The notes: generated from the letters alone by a model not told the origin. A stretch of 64,000 nucleotides of DNA from Burkholderiales bacterium (GCA_022841915.1 JALHQN010000002.1:248001-312000); one strand, 5' to 3'. Counted from the stretch's first letter, positions 1 through 9,586 are shown. Numbers and translations: made by a program.

Positions 1-750
1 GCGCATCGGGCCGAGGCCACCACACACGGAATCGCCAAGTTTGCGAAGGTTGCCTGCGCAGGTCCGCTGCTCGCCGCCGAACTGGACGCCTTGGGCCGAG
101 CCCTGGGTGATCCCGCGCGGCCCCTGATGGCCATCGTCGCAGGCTCGAAAGTGTCGACCAAACTCACCATTCTCGATGCGCTCGCCGACAAGGTCGATCA
201 GCTGATCGTCGGCGGCGGCATCGCCAACACTTTCATGGCTGCGGCCGGGCTTGCGATCGGCAAATCGCTCGCGGAGCCCGATCTGGTGCAGGAGGCGCGC
301 AAGGTGATGGCCAAGATGAAGGCCCGCGGCGCGGAGGTCCCGCTGCCCTCGGACGTCGTGGTCGCGAAAGCGTTCGCGGCGGACGCGCCGGCGGAACACA
401 AGGCGGCCGAGGCCGTTGCCGCGGACGACTTGATTCTCGATATCGGACCGCAAACGTCGGCGCAGTACGCGCGCCTGATCGCGGCCGCCGGCACCATCGT
501 ATGGAACGGGCCGGTGGGCGTGTTCGAGTTCGATCGTTTCGCGGCGGGAACGCAGGCGGTCGCGCACGCGATCGCCGCGTCCAAGGGTTTTTCGATCGCA
601 GGGGGCGGCGACACGGTTGCGGCCATTGCGAAGTTCGGCATCACCGATCAGGTCTCGTACATCTCTACCGGAGGCGGCGCCTTCCTCGAGTTTCTCGAGG
701 GGAAGAAGTTGCCCGCCGTCGCTATCCTGGAAGAGCGCGCCCGTACCTGA
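1..750 (+). CDS. pgk: Phosphoglycerate kinase, C-terminal 249 residues (5' truncated by window edge)
   Basis: Catalyses reversible phosphate transfer from 1,3-bisphosphoglycerate to ADP in glycolysis, in the cytoplasm. The frame is open from base 1, so about the first third of the protein lies outside the window. Family motifs are visible: [15 protein letters not shown] in the N-domain, then [12 protein letters not shown], the nucleotide-binding segment [10 protein letters not shown], the glycine-rich [12 protein letters not shown] loop, and the C-terminal [14 protein letters not shown] hinge sequence. No frameshift or missing residue is seen in the visible part. It lies 72 bp upstream of pyk on the same strand, so the two glycolytic genes are probably co-transcribed. 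Confidence 0.97.
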   Translation, partial: AHRAEATTHGIAKFAKVACAGPLLAAELDALGRALGDPARPLMAIVAGSKVSTKLTILDALADKVDQLIVGGGIANTFMAAAGLAIGKSLAEPDLVQEARKVMAKMKARGAEVPLPSDVVVAKAFAADAPAEHKAAEAVAADDLILDIGPQTSAQYARLIAAAGTIVWNGPVGVFEFDRFAAGTQAVAHAIAASKGFSIAGGGDTVAAIAKFGITDQVSYISTGGGAFLEFLEGKKLPAVAILEERART

Positions 751-752
751 CA

Positions 753-769
753 CTGCGGGCACTCCGCAG
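753..769 (+). other. Small intercistronic hairpin between pgk and pyk
   Basis: CTGCGG (753-758) and CCGCAG (764-769) can pair around a 5-nt loop. No T-run follows, so this is not a typical intrinsic terminator. It may stabilise or partly separate the pgk and pyk messages. Short GC-rich hairpins occur by chance in such DNA. Confidence 0.25.
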
Positions 770-822
770 CCCTGCTGCTCATCCATCCTAGGTTCGCCAT
801 CCAGCTCACGGAGCGCCCCAAC

Positions 823-2250
823 ATGCCTCGTCGTACAAAAATCGTTGCAACTCTCGGCCCGGCGTCTACCGATCAGGCGACCTTGGCTCGCATGATCGAG
901 GCCGGCCTCGACGTTGTTCGCCTCAATTTCTCCCACGGCACCGCCCGCGAGCACGAGGCACGCGTGGAAATGGTTCGCGCGCTGGCGCGCAAGGCCGGAC
1001 GCGCGATCGGCGTCCTGGTCGATCTGCAGGGCCCGAAGATTCGCATCGGGCGCTTCGAGAACGACCGCATCGTGCTGGTTCCCGGCGCGAAGTTCACGCT
1101 CGACGCCGAGTGCAAGCTCGGCAATCAAACGTGTGTCGGCCTCGACTATCCCAACTTGCCGCAGGATGTGCGCCCCGGCGACACGCTGCTGCTCGATGAC
1201 GGCGCCATCGTGCTGCACGTCCACGATGTCAAGGGCTCGAAGATCTTCACCATGGTCGAGGAAGGCGGCGAGCTCTCGAACAACAAGGGCATCAATCGCA
1301 AGGGCGGCGGACTGACCGCGCCCGCGCTCACCGAGAAGGACATGGAAGACATCCAGACGGCAGCCCGGCTGAAAGCCGACTTCCTCGGGATCTCGTTTCC
1401 CCGCTCGGGCGCAGATATCGAGTGGGCGCGCGATTTGCTGGTCAAGGCGGGCGGGCGCGCCTTGCTCGTCGCCAAGATCGAGCGTGCCGAAGCCATCACG
1501 GCGCTCGAGGACATCATCATCGCCTCGGACGCGATCATGGTGGCTCGGGGTGACCTCGCGGTCGAGGTCGGCGATGCGGCTGTGCCGGCCTTGCAGAAGC
1601 GCATGATCCGCATGAGCCGGGAGCACAACAAGCTCGTCATCACGGCCACGCAGATGATGGAATCGATGGTGAACAATCCGAGCCCGACCCGGGCCGAGGT
1701 CTCCGATGTGGCCAACGCCGTGCTGGACGGCACCGATGCCGTGATGCTCTCCGCCGAGACGGCGCGCGGCAAGTATCCGGTGCAGACGATACGCGCGATG
1801 GCGCGGGTCTGCGAGGCTGCCGAGAGCGACGACTTCTTCACGGCCGACCGGCTTCGGGTGAATCCGCCCCAGAACGTGGAGGAGGCGATCGGTCGGGCCA
1901 CGATGTTCACGGCGAACTCCCTGAACGTGAAAGCCGTCGCTGCGATGACCCAGAGCGGCAAGACCGTGCAGTACATGTCCAGGTTGGCGGGCACCGTGCC
2001 GATTTACGCGTTGAGTTCGGTGACCGAGACGCGCCGCCGGGTCACCTTGTTTCGGGGCGTCTATCCGATCAAGTTCAAAGGCGCGCCTGACCCGGAAAAG
2101 GCGCTGCACATGGCAGAGGACGAGTTGCTCAAGCGCGGCGCGGTGCAAAACGGCGACCTCATCGTACTGACCATCGGCGAGCCTTTCGGCAAGGCCGGGG
2201 GCACGAACACGATGAAGATCGTGAAGGTGGGTGAACACCGCAAGCGCTGA
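823..2250 (+). CDS. pyk: Pyruvate kinase
   Basis: Final ATP-yielding step of glycolysis: phosphoenolpyruvate plus ADP gives pyruvate plus ATP, in the cytoplasm. The 475-residue length is normal for bacterial PykA/PykF. The protein starts PRRTKIVATLGPAS and carries VVRLNFSHG (substrate and metal pocket), VAKIERAEA with the catalytic Lys, the signature IMVARGDLAVE, and TATQMMESM. The B-domain lid follows residue 70. The C-terminal effector domain is intact, ending in the GGTNTMKIVKVG strand. A GGAG-type ribosome site lies just before the ATG. It follows pgk by 72 bp and is closed by a strong terminator, so pgk-pyk form the end of a glycolytic transcript. Confidence 0.97.
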   Translation: MPRRTKIVATLGPASTDQATLARMIEAGLDVVRLNFSHGTAREHEARVEMVRALARKAGRAIGVLVDLQGPKIRIGRFENDRIVLVPGAKFTLDAECKLGNQTCVGLDYPNLPQDVRPGDTLLLDDGAIVLHVHDVKGSKIFTMVEEGGELSNNKGINRKGGGLTAPALTEKDMEDIQTAARLKADFLGISFPRSGADIEWARDLLVKAGGRALLVAKIERAEAITALEDIIIASDAIMVARGDLAVEVGDAAVPALQKRMIRMSREHNKLVITATQMMESMVNNPSPTRAEVSDVANAVLDGTDAVMLSAETARGKYPVQTIRAMARVCEAAESDDFFTADRLRVNPPQNVEEAIGRATMFTANSLNVKAVAAMTQSGKTVQYMSRLAGTVPIYALSSVTETRRRVTLFRGVYPIKFKGAPDPEKALHMAEDELLKRGAVQNGDLIVLTIGEPFGKAGGTNTMKIVKVGEHRKR

Positions 2251-2256
2251 GCACGA

Positions 2257-2284
2257 GCCCGGCCGCGACCCCGGGCGGTTTTTT
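2257..2284 (+). terminator. Rho-independent terminator after pyk
   Basis: GCCCGG (2257-2262) pairs with CCGGGC (2271-2276) around an 8-nt loop. It is followed by GG and six Ts (2279-2284). It starts 7 nt after the pyk stop codon. Stem, loop and T-run fit the classic intrinsic terminator, so the permease gene downstream is probably transcribed separately. Confidence 0.85.
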
Positions 2285-2467
2285 CGGGCGGTCGAGACTG
2301 CCGCCCGGGTCGGTCACGTAAGTGTGTCGATCGGGCGGGCGGTGACATGGGTTTTGCCCGGGCGGAAGTGAACCGCGCCGCGAGGCTCGCCTCCTCGCCG
2401 AGGCAGTCGGCAGTCGTGTCCCGCGCCGCGGGCACTCGAGGGCCGATCGGACCATAAGGACAGCCTC

Positions 2468-4285
2468 TTGGAGCCACACACGCTAGGCGTGCTCGTCCTG
2501 ATCGTGATCGCGTTCGGGTTGTTCAGCGTGAGCCGTGTTCCGTTGGAGACGACGAGCCTGGGGGTGATTGCCGCGCTCGTCATCGGGTTCAGCGCCTTTC
2601 CCTACTATCGTGACGATGTGCGCCTGCAGCCGCAGGAATTCTTCTACGGCTTCGGCCACGAGGCACTGGTTACCATCTGCGCCCTGATGGTGCTCGGACG
2701 CTCGCTCGCATTGACCGGTGCACTCGAACCTGTGGCCCGTCTGCTTGGCAGAGCGCTGGTCGCCAAGCCTCGTCTGGCCATGTTGGGCGTCCTGATCTTC
2801 TGCGCGGCCAGCAGCGGAGTCCTCAACGATACGCCCATCGTCGTGATCATGCTGCCTGTGCTCGTCAGTGCGGCCTTGCGCAGCGGCACCTCGCCCGCGA
2901 CCACGCTGATGCCGATGAACTACGCCGTTCTGGTCGGAGGCATGGGCACGACGATAGGCACCTCGACCAATCTGCTCGTCGTATCGATCGCGGCGGATCT
3001 CGGCGTGCGCCGCTTCGGCATGTTCGAGTTCTTGCCCGTCACCGCGATTGCCGCGGTGTTTGCGATTCCCTATCTCTGGCTGGTATTGCCTCGCCTGCTG
3101 CCCGAGAGAACCTCGCCGCTCCAAGGGGGCGAGCCGCCGATTTTCTTTGCCGTGCTGCGGCTTCTGGAGGCAGGCGACGGCGTCGACAAGCCGCTCGCCG
3201 AGGTCGCGAAGAAGCGCGGCAAGACAGTCCGCATCGAGCGCGTCGTTCGCAACGAGCTTGAGCTCACACGTCTGCCCACACTCAATCTCGTGGCCGACGA
3301 CCGCCTTTTCGTGCGTGCCAATGCGCAGGATCTGCGCGAGTTCGCGCATGCGATCGGCGCGTCGATGCACAACGTGGGCGACCTCGCCAACGAGATCGGT
3401 GACGACAATCCGCTGGCTCAGCCCGACCAGCGTCTGGCGGAGGTGGTGGTGACCGAGCGCTCCCTGCTCGACGGCCGGACGCTGCGGGCGATCAATTTCG
3501 CCGACCGCTACGATGTGCTTGTCATCGGGGTGCACCGGATGAGCGGTGCGCCGCTCGCACCGATCGACGATGTCGCCGATGTGACGCTGCGCGCAGGGGA
3601 CGTCCTGCTCGTCCAGGGCGGCGACGAGCAGATCGGACGGTTGCGAGCCAGTGCCGGGCTTTTGGTGTTGGCGACCCATTACGAGATCCTCCGCACTGCG
3701 AAGGCGCCACTGGCGCTAGCGATCCTGGCGGGCGTGATCGCTAGTGCGGCATTGGGTATCGTGCCCATCTATGCGTCCGCGCTGGCGGGCGTGGTCCTGC
3801 TCGTCCTGACCCGCTGCGTCGACTGGGACGAGGCGGCGGGCGCCTTGTCGACGAAGGTCATCTTGCTCGTCGCCGCCAGTCTCGCCCTCGGGACGGCGCT
3901 TACGCGCACCGGCGGTACCGACCTCCTCGCCGCCGAGTTCATTGTACTCACGCAATCGCTCGATCGGGACTGGGTGCTTCCGCTGCTCATGCTGTTGATG
4001 GCGATGTTGACCAACTTCGTTTCGAACAACGCCGCAGTGGCCATCGGCACGCCGATCGCGGTGAGCATCGGGCAGCAACTCGGCGTTGCGCCCGAGCCGC
4101 TCGTGCTCGCCGTTTTGTTCGGCGCGAACTTCAGCTACCTGACACCGATGGCCTATCAGACCAATCTGCTCGTGATGGCAGCCGGGGGGTATCGGTTCCT
4201 CGATTTCGTGCGCGGGGGCGCACCCCTGCTGGTGCTGATGCTCGTCGCCTACTCCTGGCTGCTGCCTCGATTCTTTCCGTTGTGA
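2468..4285 (+). CDS. SLC13/DASS-type anion permease with two internal RCK_C (TrkA-C) domains
   Basis: Predicted inner-membrane symporter of the divalent anion family. Homologues carry sulfate, C4-dicarboxylates or similar anions, but the substrate cannot be read from the sequence. The 605 residues start at a TTG codon (EPHTLGVLVLIVIAFG), directly after a GGACAG-like ribosome site. There are about five helices to residue 215, two soluble RCK_C-like domains at about 220-395 (VADDRLFVRANAQDLREF and RAGDVLLVQGGDEQIG), and a second membrane half at about 405-605. The two re-entrant motifs are GGMGTTIGTSTNLLV and the C-terminal SYLTPMAYQTNLLVMAAGG. The RCK_C pair between the membrane halves is the usual architecture of this subgroup. 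It stands alone between the pyk terminator and a 346-bp gap. Confidence 0.85.
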   Translation: MEPHTLGVLVLIVIAFGLFSVSRVPLETTSLGVIAALVIGFSAFPYYRDDVRLQPQEFFYGFGHEALVTICALMVLGRSLALTGALEPVARLLGRALVAKPRLAMLGVLIFCAASSGVLNDTPIVVIMLPVLVSAALRSGTSPATTLMPMNYAVLVGGMGTTIGTSTNLLVVSIAADLGVRRFGMFEFLPVTAIAAVFAIPYLWLVLPRLLPERTSPLQGGEPPIFFAVLRLLEAGDGVDKPLAEVAKKRGKTVRIERVVRNELELTRLPTLNLVADDRLFVRANAQDLREFAHAIGASMHNVGDLANEIGDDNPLAQPDQRLAEVVVTERSLLDGRTLRAINFADRYDVLVIGVHRMSGAPLAPIDDVADVTLRAGDVLLVQGGDEQIGRLRASAGLLVLATHYEILRTAKAPLALAILAGVIASAALGIVPIYASALAGVVLLVLTRCVDWDEAAGALSTKVILLVAASLALGTALTRTGGTDLLAAEFIVLTQSLDRDWVLPLLMLLMAMLTNFVSNNAAVAIGTPIAVSIGQQLGVAPEPLVLAVLFGANFSYLTPMAYQTNLLVMAAGGYRFLDFVRGGAPLLVLMLVAYSWLLPRFFPL

Positions 4286-4631
4286 CGCCGGATGCCTGAG
4301 CGCGGGCTCTTCGCGCTCGGAGGCTTGCGGGCGTCCGCCACGGTCGGCGGTCTGCAGCGTGATCGGCGTGGTGTGGCACCATTCGGCCGTCTTGCCGGCC
4401 GTAAGCGGTGGGCGATGGCGCCGTACGCCATCCCGGGTCGGCGGTAGAATCGACCCATGGTGCCTTCGAGGGGTAGATCAGCGCATGTTGCCCGCGACTG
4501 CGGGCGGCGCATCTGATGGCACCCGACCGCGCGCCGGCGCATCAGCGGGCCAGCGGACGAAAGGCGGTTCCAGGACGGGGAGGGCTAGCGTCCTCGCCCG
4601 ATGACGATTCATGCAGCATTAGGCGGATCAC
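4286..4631. other. Intergenic region with GC hairpin and a possible -10 element
   Basis: No convincing gene is seen in these 346 bases. A hairpin follows the permease stop codon: GAGCGCG (4298-4304) pairs with CGCGCTC (4312-4318), flanked by GCCT (4294-4297) and AGGC (4321-4324). It has no T-run and may act as a weak or Rho-assisted end. TAGAAT at 4445-4450 matches a sigma70 -10 box but lacks a good -35, and would give a leader of about 175 nt for the carboxyltransferase gene at 4632. Confidence 0.4.
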
Positions 4632-6164
4632 ATGGCATTCGAAGAAACCTTGAAGGAATTGAAGCAGCGCCGCGACAAGGTGCTGGGCATGGGCGGGCCG
4701 GAGAAGCTCGCCAAGCGCAAGGCCGAAGGCCTGCTCAACGCGCGTGAGCGCATCGATTACCTGATCGACGAGGGCTCGTTCAGCGAGTCGGGCATGTTCG
4801 CCACCTCGCACCGTCCGGAGATGCGGGCTCGCACGCCTGCCGACGGCAAAGTCGCCGGGTTCGCTCGCATCGACGGCCGCGAAGTGGGCCTCGTCTCGAA
4901 CGACTTCACCGTGCTCGGTGCGTCGTCGAGCGTCATCAACATGAAGAAGATCAAGCATGTGAAGCAGGTCGCCACCAAGCGCGGACTGCCGCTCGTGCTG
5001 CTCGGCGAGTCGAGCGGTGCGCGCATGCCCGATCGCATGGGCTCCGCCGGGCGCGCGATCGTCGCCCAGGATCCGACCGAATACCAGCGCCTGCGCGAGA
5101 CGCCCTGGGTCTCGACCCTGATGGGGCCTTGCTACGGCTCGTCCACCTGGTACGCGGCGATGTCCGATTTCGTCATCATGCGCAAAGGCTCGACGATGGC
5201 GATCGCGAGCGCCCGCGTCACATCGCTGGCGATCAACAAGCCGATCGAACCCGAAGAGCTGGGCGGCTGGCGAGTTCATGCCGAGAAGAGCGGCCTGGTC
5301 GACATGGTCGTCGACACGGATGAACAAGTCCTCGACGCCGTGCGCCGCTTCCTGTCCTATCTGCCGAGCCACAACATGGCGCCGCCGCCCGAGCACCCCG
5401 TGCCGCCCGGATCGGACGAAGGCTCGAAGAAGATCCTGGAGATCCTGCCCGAGTCGCGCACCAAGGTCTACGACGTGCGCAAGATCATCGACGCTGTCGT
5501 CGACGTGGGCAGCCAGTTCGAAATCAAGGCCCGTTTCGGACGCTCCATCACCACTTCGCTCGGGCGACTCGACGGCCGCAGCGTCGGCTTCATCGCCAGC
5601 AACCCGATGTACAAGGGCGGGGCCCTCGACGTGGACGCGTGCAACAAGGTCGTCAGCTTCATGGTGCTGTGCGATTCATTCAACATCCCGATCGTCTTTC
5701 TGGTGGACGTGCCCGGTTTCCTCATCGGGCTGGAAGGCGAACTGCGCGGGGCGTCCGGGCGGGTCATCAACTGGATGAACGCCATGAGTCTCGTCACAGT
5801 GCCGAAGATCACCATCATCATGCGCAAGAGCTACGGTCAGGCGTACATCAACATGGGGGGCGGAAAGAATTCCGACGAGTTCGTGTGCTGGCCGACTGCG
5901 GATCTCGGCTTCATGGACCCGGCCGTGGGCGCCAACGTTCTGGTGGGCGACAAGGCGGACGACTCGGCGAAGCGCCAGGAAGTCAAAGAGGCGATTTCCC
6001 AAGACACCAGTGCGTGGGGTCTGGCAGAGCTCTACGAGGCGCAGACCGTCATCGATCCCAGGGATACTCGCGCGTACCTCATTCGTGCACTCGAAGTCCA
6101 TCGCTTGCGCATGACGGGGGGGGTCGGCCGCCATCTGCTGCACAATTGGCCGACGAGCTACTAG
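4632..6164 (+). CDS. Acyl-CoA carboxylase carboxyltransferase (beta) subunit, paralogue 1
   Basis: Predicted to transfer carboxyl from carboxybiotin to an acyl-CoA. It belongs to the crotonase-fold family of PccB/MmdA-type subunits, and 510 residues is the usual length. The N-domain oxyanion segment is GESSGARMPD (SSGAR at residues 127-131). The C-domain has GGALDVDACNKVVSF and VDVPGFLIG (361-366), followed by KITIIMRKSYGQAY. The family usually reads PGFLPG here; the Ile is shared by the three related genes in this window. Substrate cannot be predicted: propionyl-, crotonyl- or longer acyl-CoA are all possible. It is followed 52 bp later by paralogue 2. No biotin carrier or biotin carboxylase is adjacent; single copies lie at 13185 and 22017. 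Confidence 0.9.
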   Translation: MAFEETLKELKQRRDKVLGMGGPEKLAKRKAEGLLNARERIDYLIDEGSFSESGMFATSHRPEMRARTPADGKVAGFARIDGREVGLVSNDFTVLGASSSVINMKKIKHVKQVATKRGLPLVLLGESSGARMPDRMGSAGRAIVAQDPTEYQRLRETPWVSTLMGPCYGSSTWYAAMSDFVIMRKGSTMAIASARVTSLAINKPIEPEELGGWRVHAEKSGLVDMVVDTDEQVLDAVRRFLSYLPSHNMAPPPEHPVPPGSDEGSKKILEILPESRTKVYDVRKIIDAVVDVGSQFEIKARFGRSITTSLGRLDGRSVGFIASNPMYKGGALDVDACNKVVSFMVLCDSFNIPIVFLVDVPGFLIGLEGELRGASGRVINWMNAMSLVTVPKITIIMRKSYGQAYINMGGGKNSDEFVCWPTADLGFMDPAVGANVLVGDKADDSAKRQEVKEAISQDTSAWGLAELYEAQTVIDPRDTRAYLIRALEVHRLRMTGGVGRHLLHNWPTSY

Positions 6165-6216
6165 GACAGCCTCGACGGCCCGATACGAACGGGCCGTCCA
6201 GTGGAGGAGAAGCGAA

Positions 6217-7749
6217 TTGGCATTCGATGAGCAACTGAAAGAACTGGCGCAGCGCCGCGACAAGGCGCTGGCCATGGGCGGGCCCGAAAAGCTCGCTGCA
6301 CGCCGAGCCGAGGGTTTGCTGAATGCGCGGGAACGCGTCGATCAGCTGTTCGATGCCGGAACCTTCCTCGAGTCGGGCATGTTCGCGGCATCCAATCGTC
6401 CCGAAGACAGACTGACGACGCCGGCCGATGGCAAGGTCGCCGGCTACGGTCGCATCGAGGGGCGCGAGGCGGCCGTCATCTCCAACGACTTCACGGTCAA
6501 GGGTGCATCGAGCGCCAATATCAACATCAAGAAGCTCAAGCACATGAAGCAGACCGCGCGCAAACGCGGTATCCCGATCGTGTTCCTCGGCGAATCGACC
6601 GGGGCCCGCATGCCCGACGTCATGGGCGCGGGCAGCATCGGTTCGAAGGACGACCCGACCGAATACCTGCGCATGCGCGAAACGCCCTGGGCCGCTGCCG
6701 TGCTCGGCCACTGCTACGGATCCTCCGCCTGGTATGCGTCCATGTCCGACTTCACCGTGATGCGCAAGGGCGCGGTGATGGCCGTGTCGAGTCCGCGCCT
6801 GACTTCCATGGCGATCAACGAGAAAGTGGACCCGGAGGAACTCGGCGGCTGGCGCGTACATACCGGGGTTTCCGGGATCGTCGATCTTGCCGTGGATACC
6901 GACGAAGAGGGGATTGCCGCGATCAAGCGGTTCCTCTCCTACCTGCCGAGCAATCACACGCTGCCGCCGCCCCGGGTTCCGGTGCCCGAGGGCTCGGGCG
7001 CCCATGCCGAGCGCATTCTCGAGCTGCTTCCGGAATCGGGCAACAAGGTCTACGATGTGCGAAAGCTGATCGAGTGCATCGTGGATGAAGGAAGTCTGTT
7101 CGAATTGAAGGCGCGCTTCGGACGAGCGATCGTGACGGGCCTCGCCCGCCTCGGCGGCCAGTCCGTAGGCATCATCGCCAACAATCCCCTTTTCAAGGGC
7201 GGGGCGATCGACGTCGATGCGTGCCGCAAGGTCGTCAGCTTTCTCGTCTTGTGCGACTCGTTCAACGTCCCGATCGTGTTCATGGCCGACCAACCGGGGT
7301 TCCTGATCGGCAAAGAGGGCGAACGCCTGGCCGTCACGGGGCGGGTCATGAACTGGCTCAACGCAATGTGCCTGGTCACCGTGCCGAAATTCGCCCTGGT
7401 CCTGCGCAAGAGTTACGGGCTCGCCGTCTCGAATATGGGCGCCGGCGGCAACGCCGATGAACTCGCGGCATGGGCGACCGCGGATGTCTCCTTCATGAAG
7501 CCGGAGTTCGGTGCTACCGTCGTCTTCGGCGTGCGACCCGAGGATGGCGCGGAGCGTTTTGCCGAGGCGGTGGCGAAGATGAGCCGCGGCACCACGGCGT
7601 ACGACATGGCGGGCGTATATACGGCGCATGCGGTGATCGATCCGCGTGAAACCCGCGATTACCTGATTCGCATGCTGGAAGTGCACGAGCTGCGCCTGAG
7701 CGGCGGCGTGGGCGAGCACCTCATGCGCACATGGCCGACGACTCACTGA
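6217..7749 (+). CDS. Acyl-CoA carboxylase carboxyltransferase (beta) subunit, paralogue 2
   Basis: Same family and length (510 residues) as paralogue 1, with a closely similar N-terminus (LAQRRDKALAMGGPEKLAAR). The start is TTG at 6217, chosen because GGAGGAG (6203-6209) lies 7 nt upstream and the alignment with paralogue 1 begins there. Key segments are GESTGARMPD (N-domain), GGAIDVDACRKVVSFLVLCD and ADQPGFLIGKEGE (C-domain). The Gln before PGF differs from the Val of paralogue 1 and may alter the acyl pocket. It probably forms an operon with paralogue 1 and the two cyclase-FHA genes, the first of which overlaps its 3' end by 19 nt. Confidence 0.9.
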   Translation: MAFDEQLKELAQRRDKALAMGGPEKLAARRAEGLLNARERVDQLFDAGTFLESGMFAASNRPEDRLTTPADGKVAGYGRIEGREAAVISNDFTVKGASSANINIKKLKHMKQTARKRGIPIVFLGESTGARMPDVMGAGSIGSKDDPTEYLRMRETPWAAAVLGHCYGSSAWYASMSDFTVMRKGAVMAVSSPRLTSMAINEKVDPEELGGWRVHTGVSGIVDLAVDTDEEGIAAIKRFLSYLPSNHTLPPPRVPVPEGSGAHAERILELLPESGNKVYDVRKLIECIVDEGSLFELKARFGRAIVTGLARLGGQSVGIIANNPLFKGGAIDVDACRKVVSFLVLCDSFNVPIVFMADQPGFLIGKEGERLAVTGRVMNWLNAMCLVTVPKFALVLRKSYGLAVSNMGAGGNADELAAWATADVSFMKPEFGATVVFGVRPEDGAERFAEAVAKMSRGTTAYDMAGVYTAHAVIDPRETRDYLIRMLEVHELRLSGGVGEHLMRTWPTTH

Positions 7750-8675
7750 CGACAGACGATTCCGCGCACCCTGTCGTGCCGAGCACGACAGGCGCAACTC
7801 TGCGCGCCGTCATGTTCGCCGACATCGCGGGCACGAACGCCCTTTATCAGGCGCTCGGCGACATCCAGGCGCTGGCGCTTATCACGCGCGCTCTGGTCGC
7901 AATGGAGCAGCAGGTGTTCGAGCATCGCGGTCAAGTCGTCAAGACCGTCGGGCAGGAGATGCTCTGTCTTTTTCAAGAGTGCAACTCGGCGGTGACGGCG
8001 GCCATCGCCATGCAGCAGCGGATGGAGCATTTCGCCGTCGAAGCAGGCCGGGCGCTCACGATGCGTATCGGCTTGCTCAGCGGCCCGCTCATCGAAGATC
8101 ACGGCGATGTCTTCGGTGACGCAGTGAACATGGCCGCCCGGCTGGTGAAACTGGCGAATCCCGGTCAGATCATCACCGACGGGCAAACCGTCTCGGGCAT
8201 GCGTTCGGCGTTGCGGCGCCGCGCGCGGCAAATCGACCGGCTGCGCGTCAAGGGCAAGCGCAGCGAGACCGAGATCGTGGAGATCGGCTGGCGGCGCGAT
8301 TCGGGAGATCCGTTCACGACCGAACAGGGGATGCTGCTCGACCGGTCGCTCACAGCGAGGATGGTGCTGAGGTTCGGGGGCGAGGAGATCGTGGTCGACG
8401 GCGCACGGGCAAGCTTCACCATCGGCCGGGATGAATCCAACGACTTGCCGATTTCGAGCAGCAAGGCCTCCCGTCAGCATGCGCGCATCGAATGGCGGCG
8501 GGATAAATTCGTCCTCTTCGATCACAGCACGAATGGAACCTACGTCACGCTGGACAGCGAACCCGAGATGATGATCAAACACGAGAGCATGCTGCTGCAC
8601 GGCAGCGGTGTGCTGAGTATCGGCCAGGCAGCCTCGCCTCAAGACGAGGGTCTGATCGAGTTCGAGTGCCGCTGA
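7731..8675 (+). CDS. Class III nucleotidyl cyclase-like domain fused to FHA domain; second metal Asp replaced by Gln
   Basis: 314-residue cytosolic protein. An N-terminal guanylate/adenylate-cyclase homology domain (about 22-190) precedes a forkhead-associated phosphothreonine-binding domain (about 225-305: TIGRDESND, SKASRQHARIEW, DHSTNGTY). First metal-binding Asp31 is in MFADIAG. The usual second Asp is replaced: KTVGQEML has Gln75 where active enzymes have GD. The transition-state Asn133 and Arg137 (AVNMAARL) are kept. The ATG at 7731 overlaps the carboxyltransferase gene by 19 nt; an internal Met (residue 28) is an alternative start but would trim the first strand. It may be an inactive or weak cyclase that pairs with the next protein. 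Fusion to FHA suggests coupling to Ser/Thr phosphorylation, though no such kinase is in the window. Confidence 0.85.
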   Translation: MADDSLTTDDSAHPVVPSTTGATLRAVMFADIAGTNALYQALGDIQALALITRALVAMEQQVFEHRGQVVKTVGQEMLCLFQECNSAVTAAIAMQQRMEHFAVEAGRALTMRIGLLSGPLIEDHGDVFGDAVNMAARLVKLANPGQIITDGQTVSGMRSALRRRARQIDRLRVKGKRSETEIVEIGWRRDSGDPFTTEQGMLLDRSLTARMVLRFGGEEIVVDGARASFTIGRDESNDLPISSSKASRQHARIEWRRDKFVLFDHSTNGTYVTLDSEPEMMIKHESMLLHGSGVLSIGQAASPQDEGLIEFECR

Positions 8676-9586
8676 TGAGCGAGAACAGTGCGCGCGAACT
8701 GCTGGTGCTGTTTGCCGACATCAGCGGCAGCACGGCGATCTACGAGCAGCTGGGCGACGCCGCGGCGGTGACCCTGATTCAGGGTCTGCTCGGGCGCATG
8801 GAGGAGGAAGCCTATTTCCACCGCGGGGCGGTGATCAAGTTCATCGGGGACGAATTGCTGTGCACGTTTCCGGACGTGGTGTCCGGGCTGGCCGCCGCCA
8901 CGGCCATGCAGCAGCAGGCCGCGGCCATGGTGGGGCCCGATGGGCGCTCGCTTGCCTTGCGTGTCGGCATGCACTTCGGTCCCGCCTTGCAGGAGCGGGG
9001 CGATGTATTCGGCGATGCCGTCAATGTGGCTGCGCGCGTCGTGGAGATCGCCCGGCCCGGGCAGGTGTTGATCACCGACTCGTGCTTCGAAAACGTGCCG
9101 CTGCTCGGGCGCAGCCGCATCCGGACCATCGATTGCATCACCGTGCGAGGGCGCAGTGTCGAAACGACGATCATGGAGGTCATGTGGCAGCGCGGGCGCA
9201 CCGCGACCACGGTCGTGCCCCCTGTGCCGCGTTCTCATGACGACGAGGGGTGCGTGATCCTGGGCCATGCCGGTCGCATTTATACCGTCGCCCAGCAGAG
9301 CAATCCCTTCCTGATCGGGCGCGATGCCAGTTGCCAGCTGGTGATCGCCAACTCGATGGCTTCGCGGCAGCATGCGAGCATCGAATGGCGCCGCGGCAAG
9401 TTCGTCCTCTCCGACCGCAGCACCAACGGAACCTTCATCATGCCCGAGGGCGGCCGCTCGATTCACCTGCGGCGCGAGGCGTTCGTCTTGCAGGGCGCAG
9501 GCATCATCGGCCTGGGAGAGCAGCCTCGAGCCGAAAGCGCCGGCGGGGTGCACTACGAGTTCAGGCCGGCGTCGACCAAGAACTGA
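8675..9586 (+). CDS. Class III nucleotidyl cyclase fused to FHA domain, catalytic residues intact
   Basis: 303 residues with the same architecture as the preceding gene, and clearly a tandem duplicate. Both metal-binding Asp residues are present: Asp15 in LFADISGST and Asp59 in KFIGDELL. Asn117 and Arg121 (AVNVAARV) complete the active site. The FHA domain (about 205-290) has LIGRDASCQ, NSMASRQHASIEW and DRSTNGTF. The ATG at 8675 shares one base with the upstream TGA (TGATG), which supports coupled translation; a GTG 9 nt earlier is possible. It is predicted to make cAMP or cGMP, perhaps as a heterodimer with the Gln75 paralogue. Co-transcription with two carboxyltransferase genes is unusual and hints at nucleotide signalling linked to this pathway. 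Confidence 0.87.
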   Translation: MSENSARELLVLFADISGSTAIYEQLGDAAAVTLIQGLLGRMEEEAYFHRGAVIKFIGDELLCTFPDVVSGLAAATAMQQQAAAMVGPDGRSLALRVGMHFGPALQERGDVFGDAVNVAARVVEIARPGQVLITDSCFENVPLLGRSRIRTIDCITVRGRSVETTIMEVMWQRGRTATTVVPPVPRSHDDEGCVILGHAGRIYTVAQQSNPFLIGRDASCQLVIANSMASRQHASIEWRRGKFVLSDRSTNGTFIMPEGGRSIHLRREAFVLQGAGIIGLGEQPRAESAGGVHYEFRPASTKN

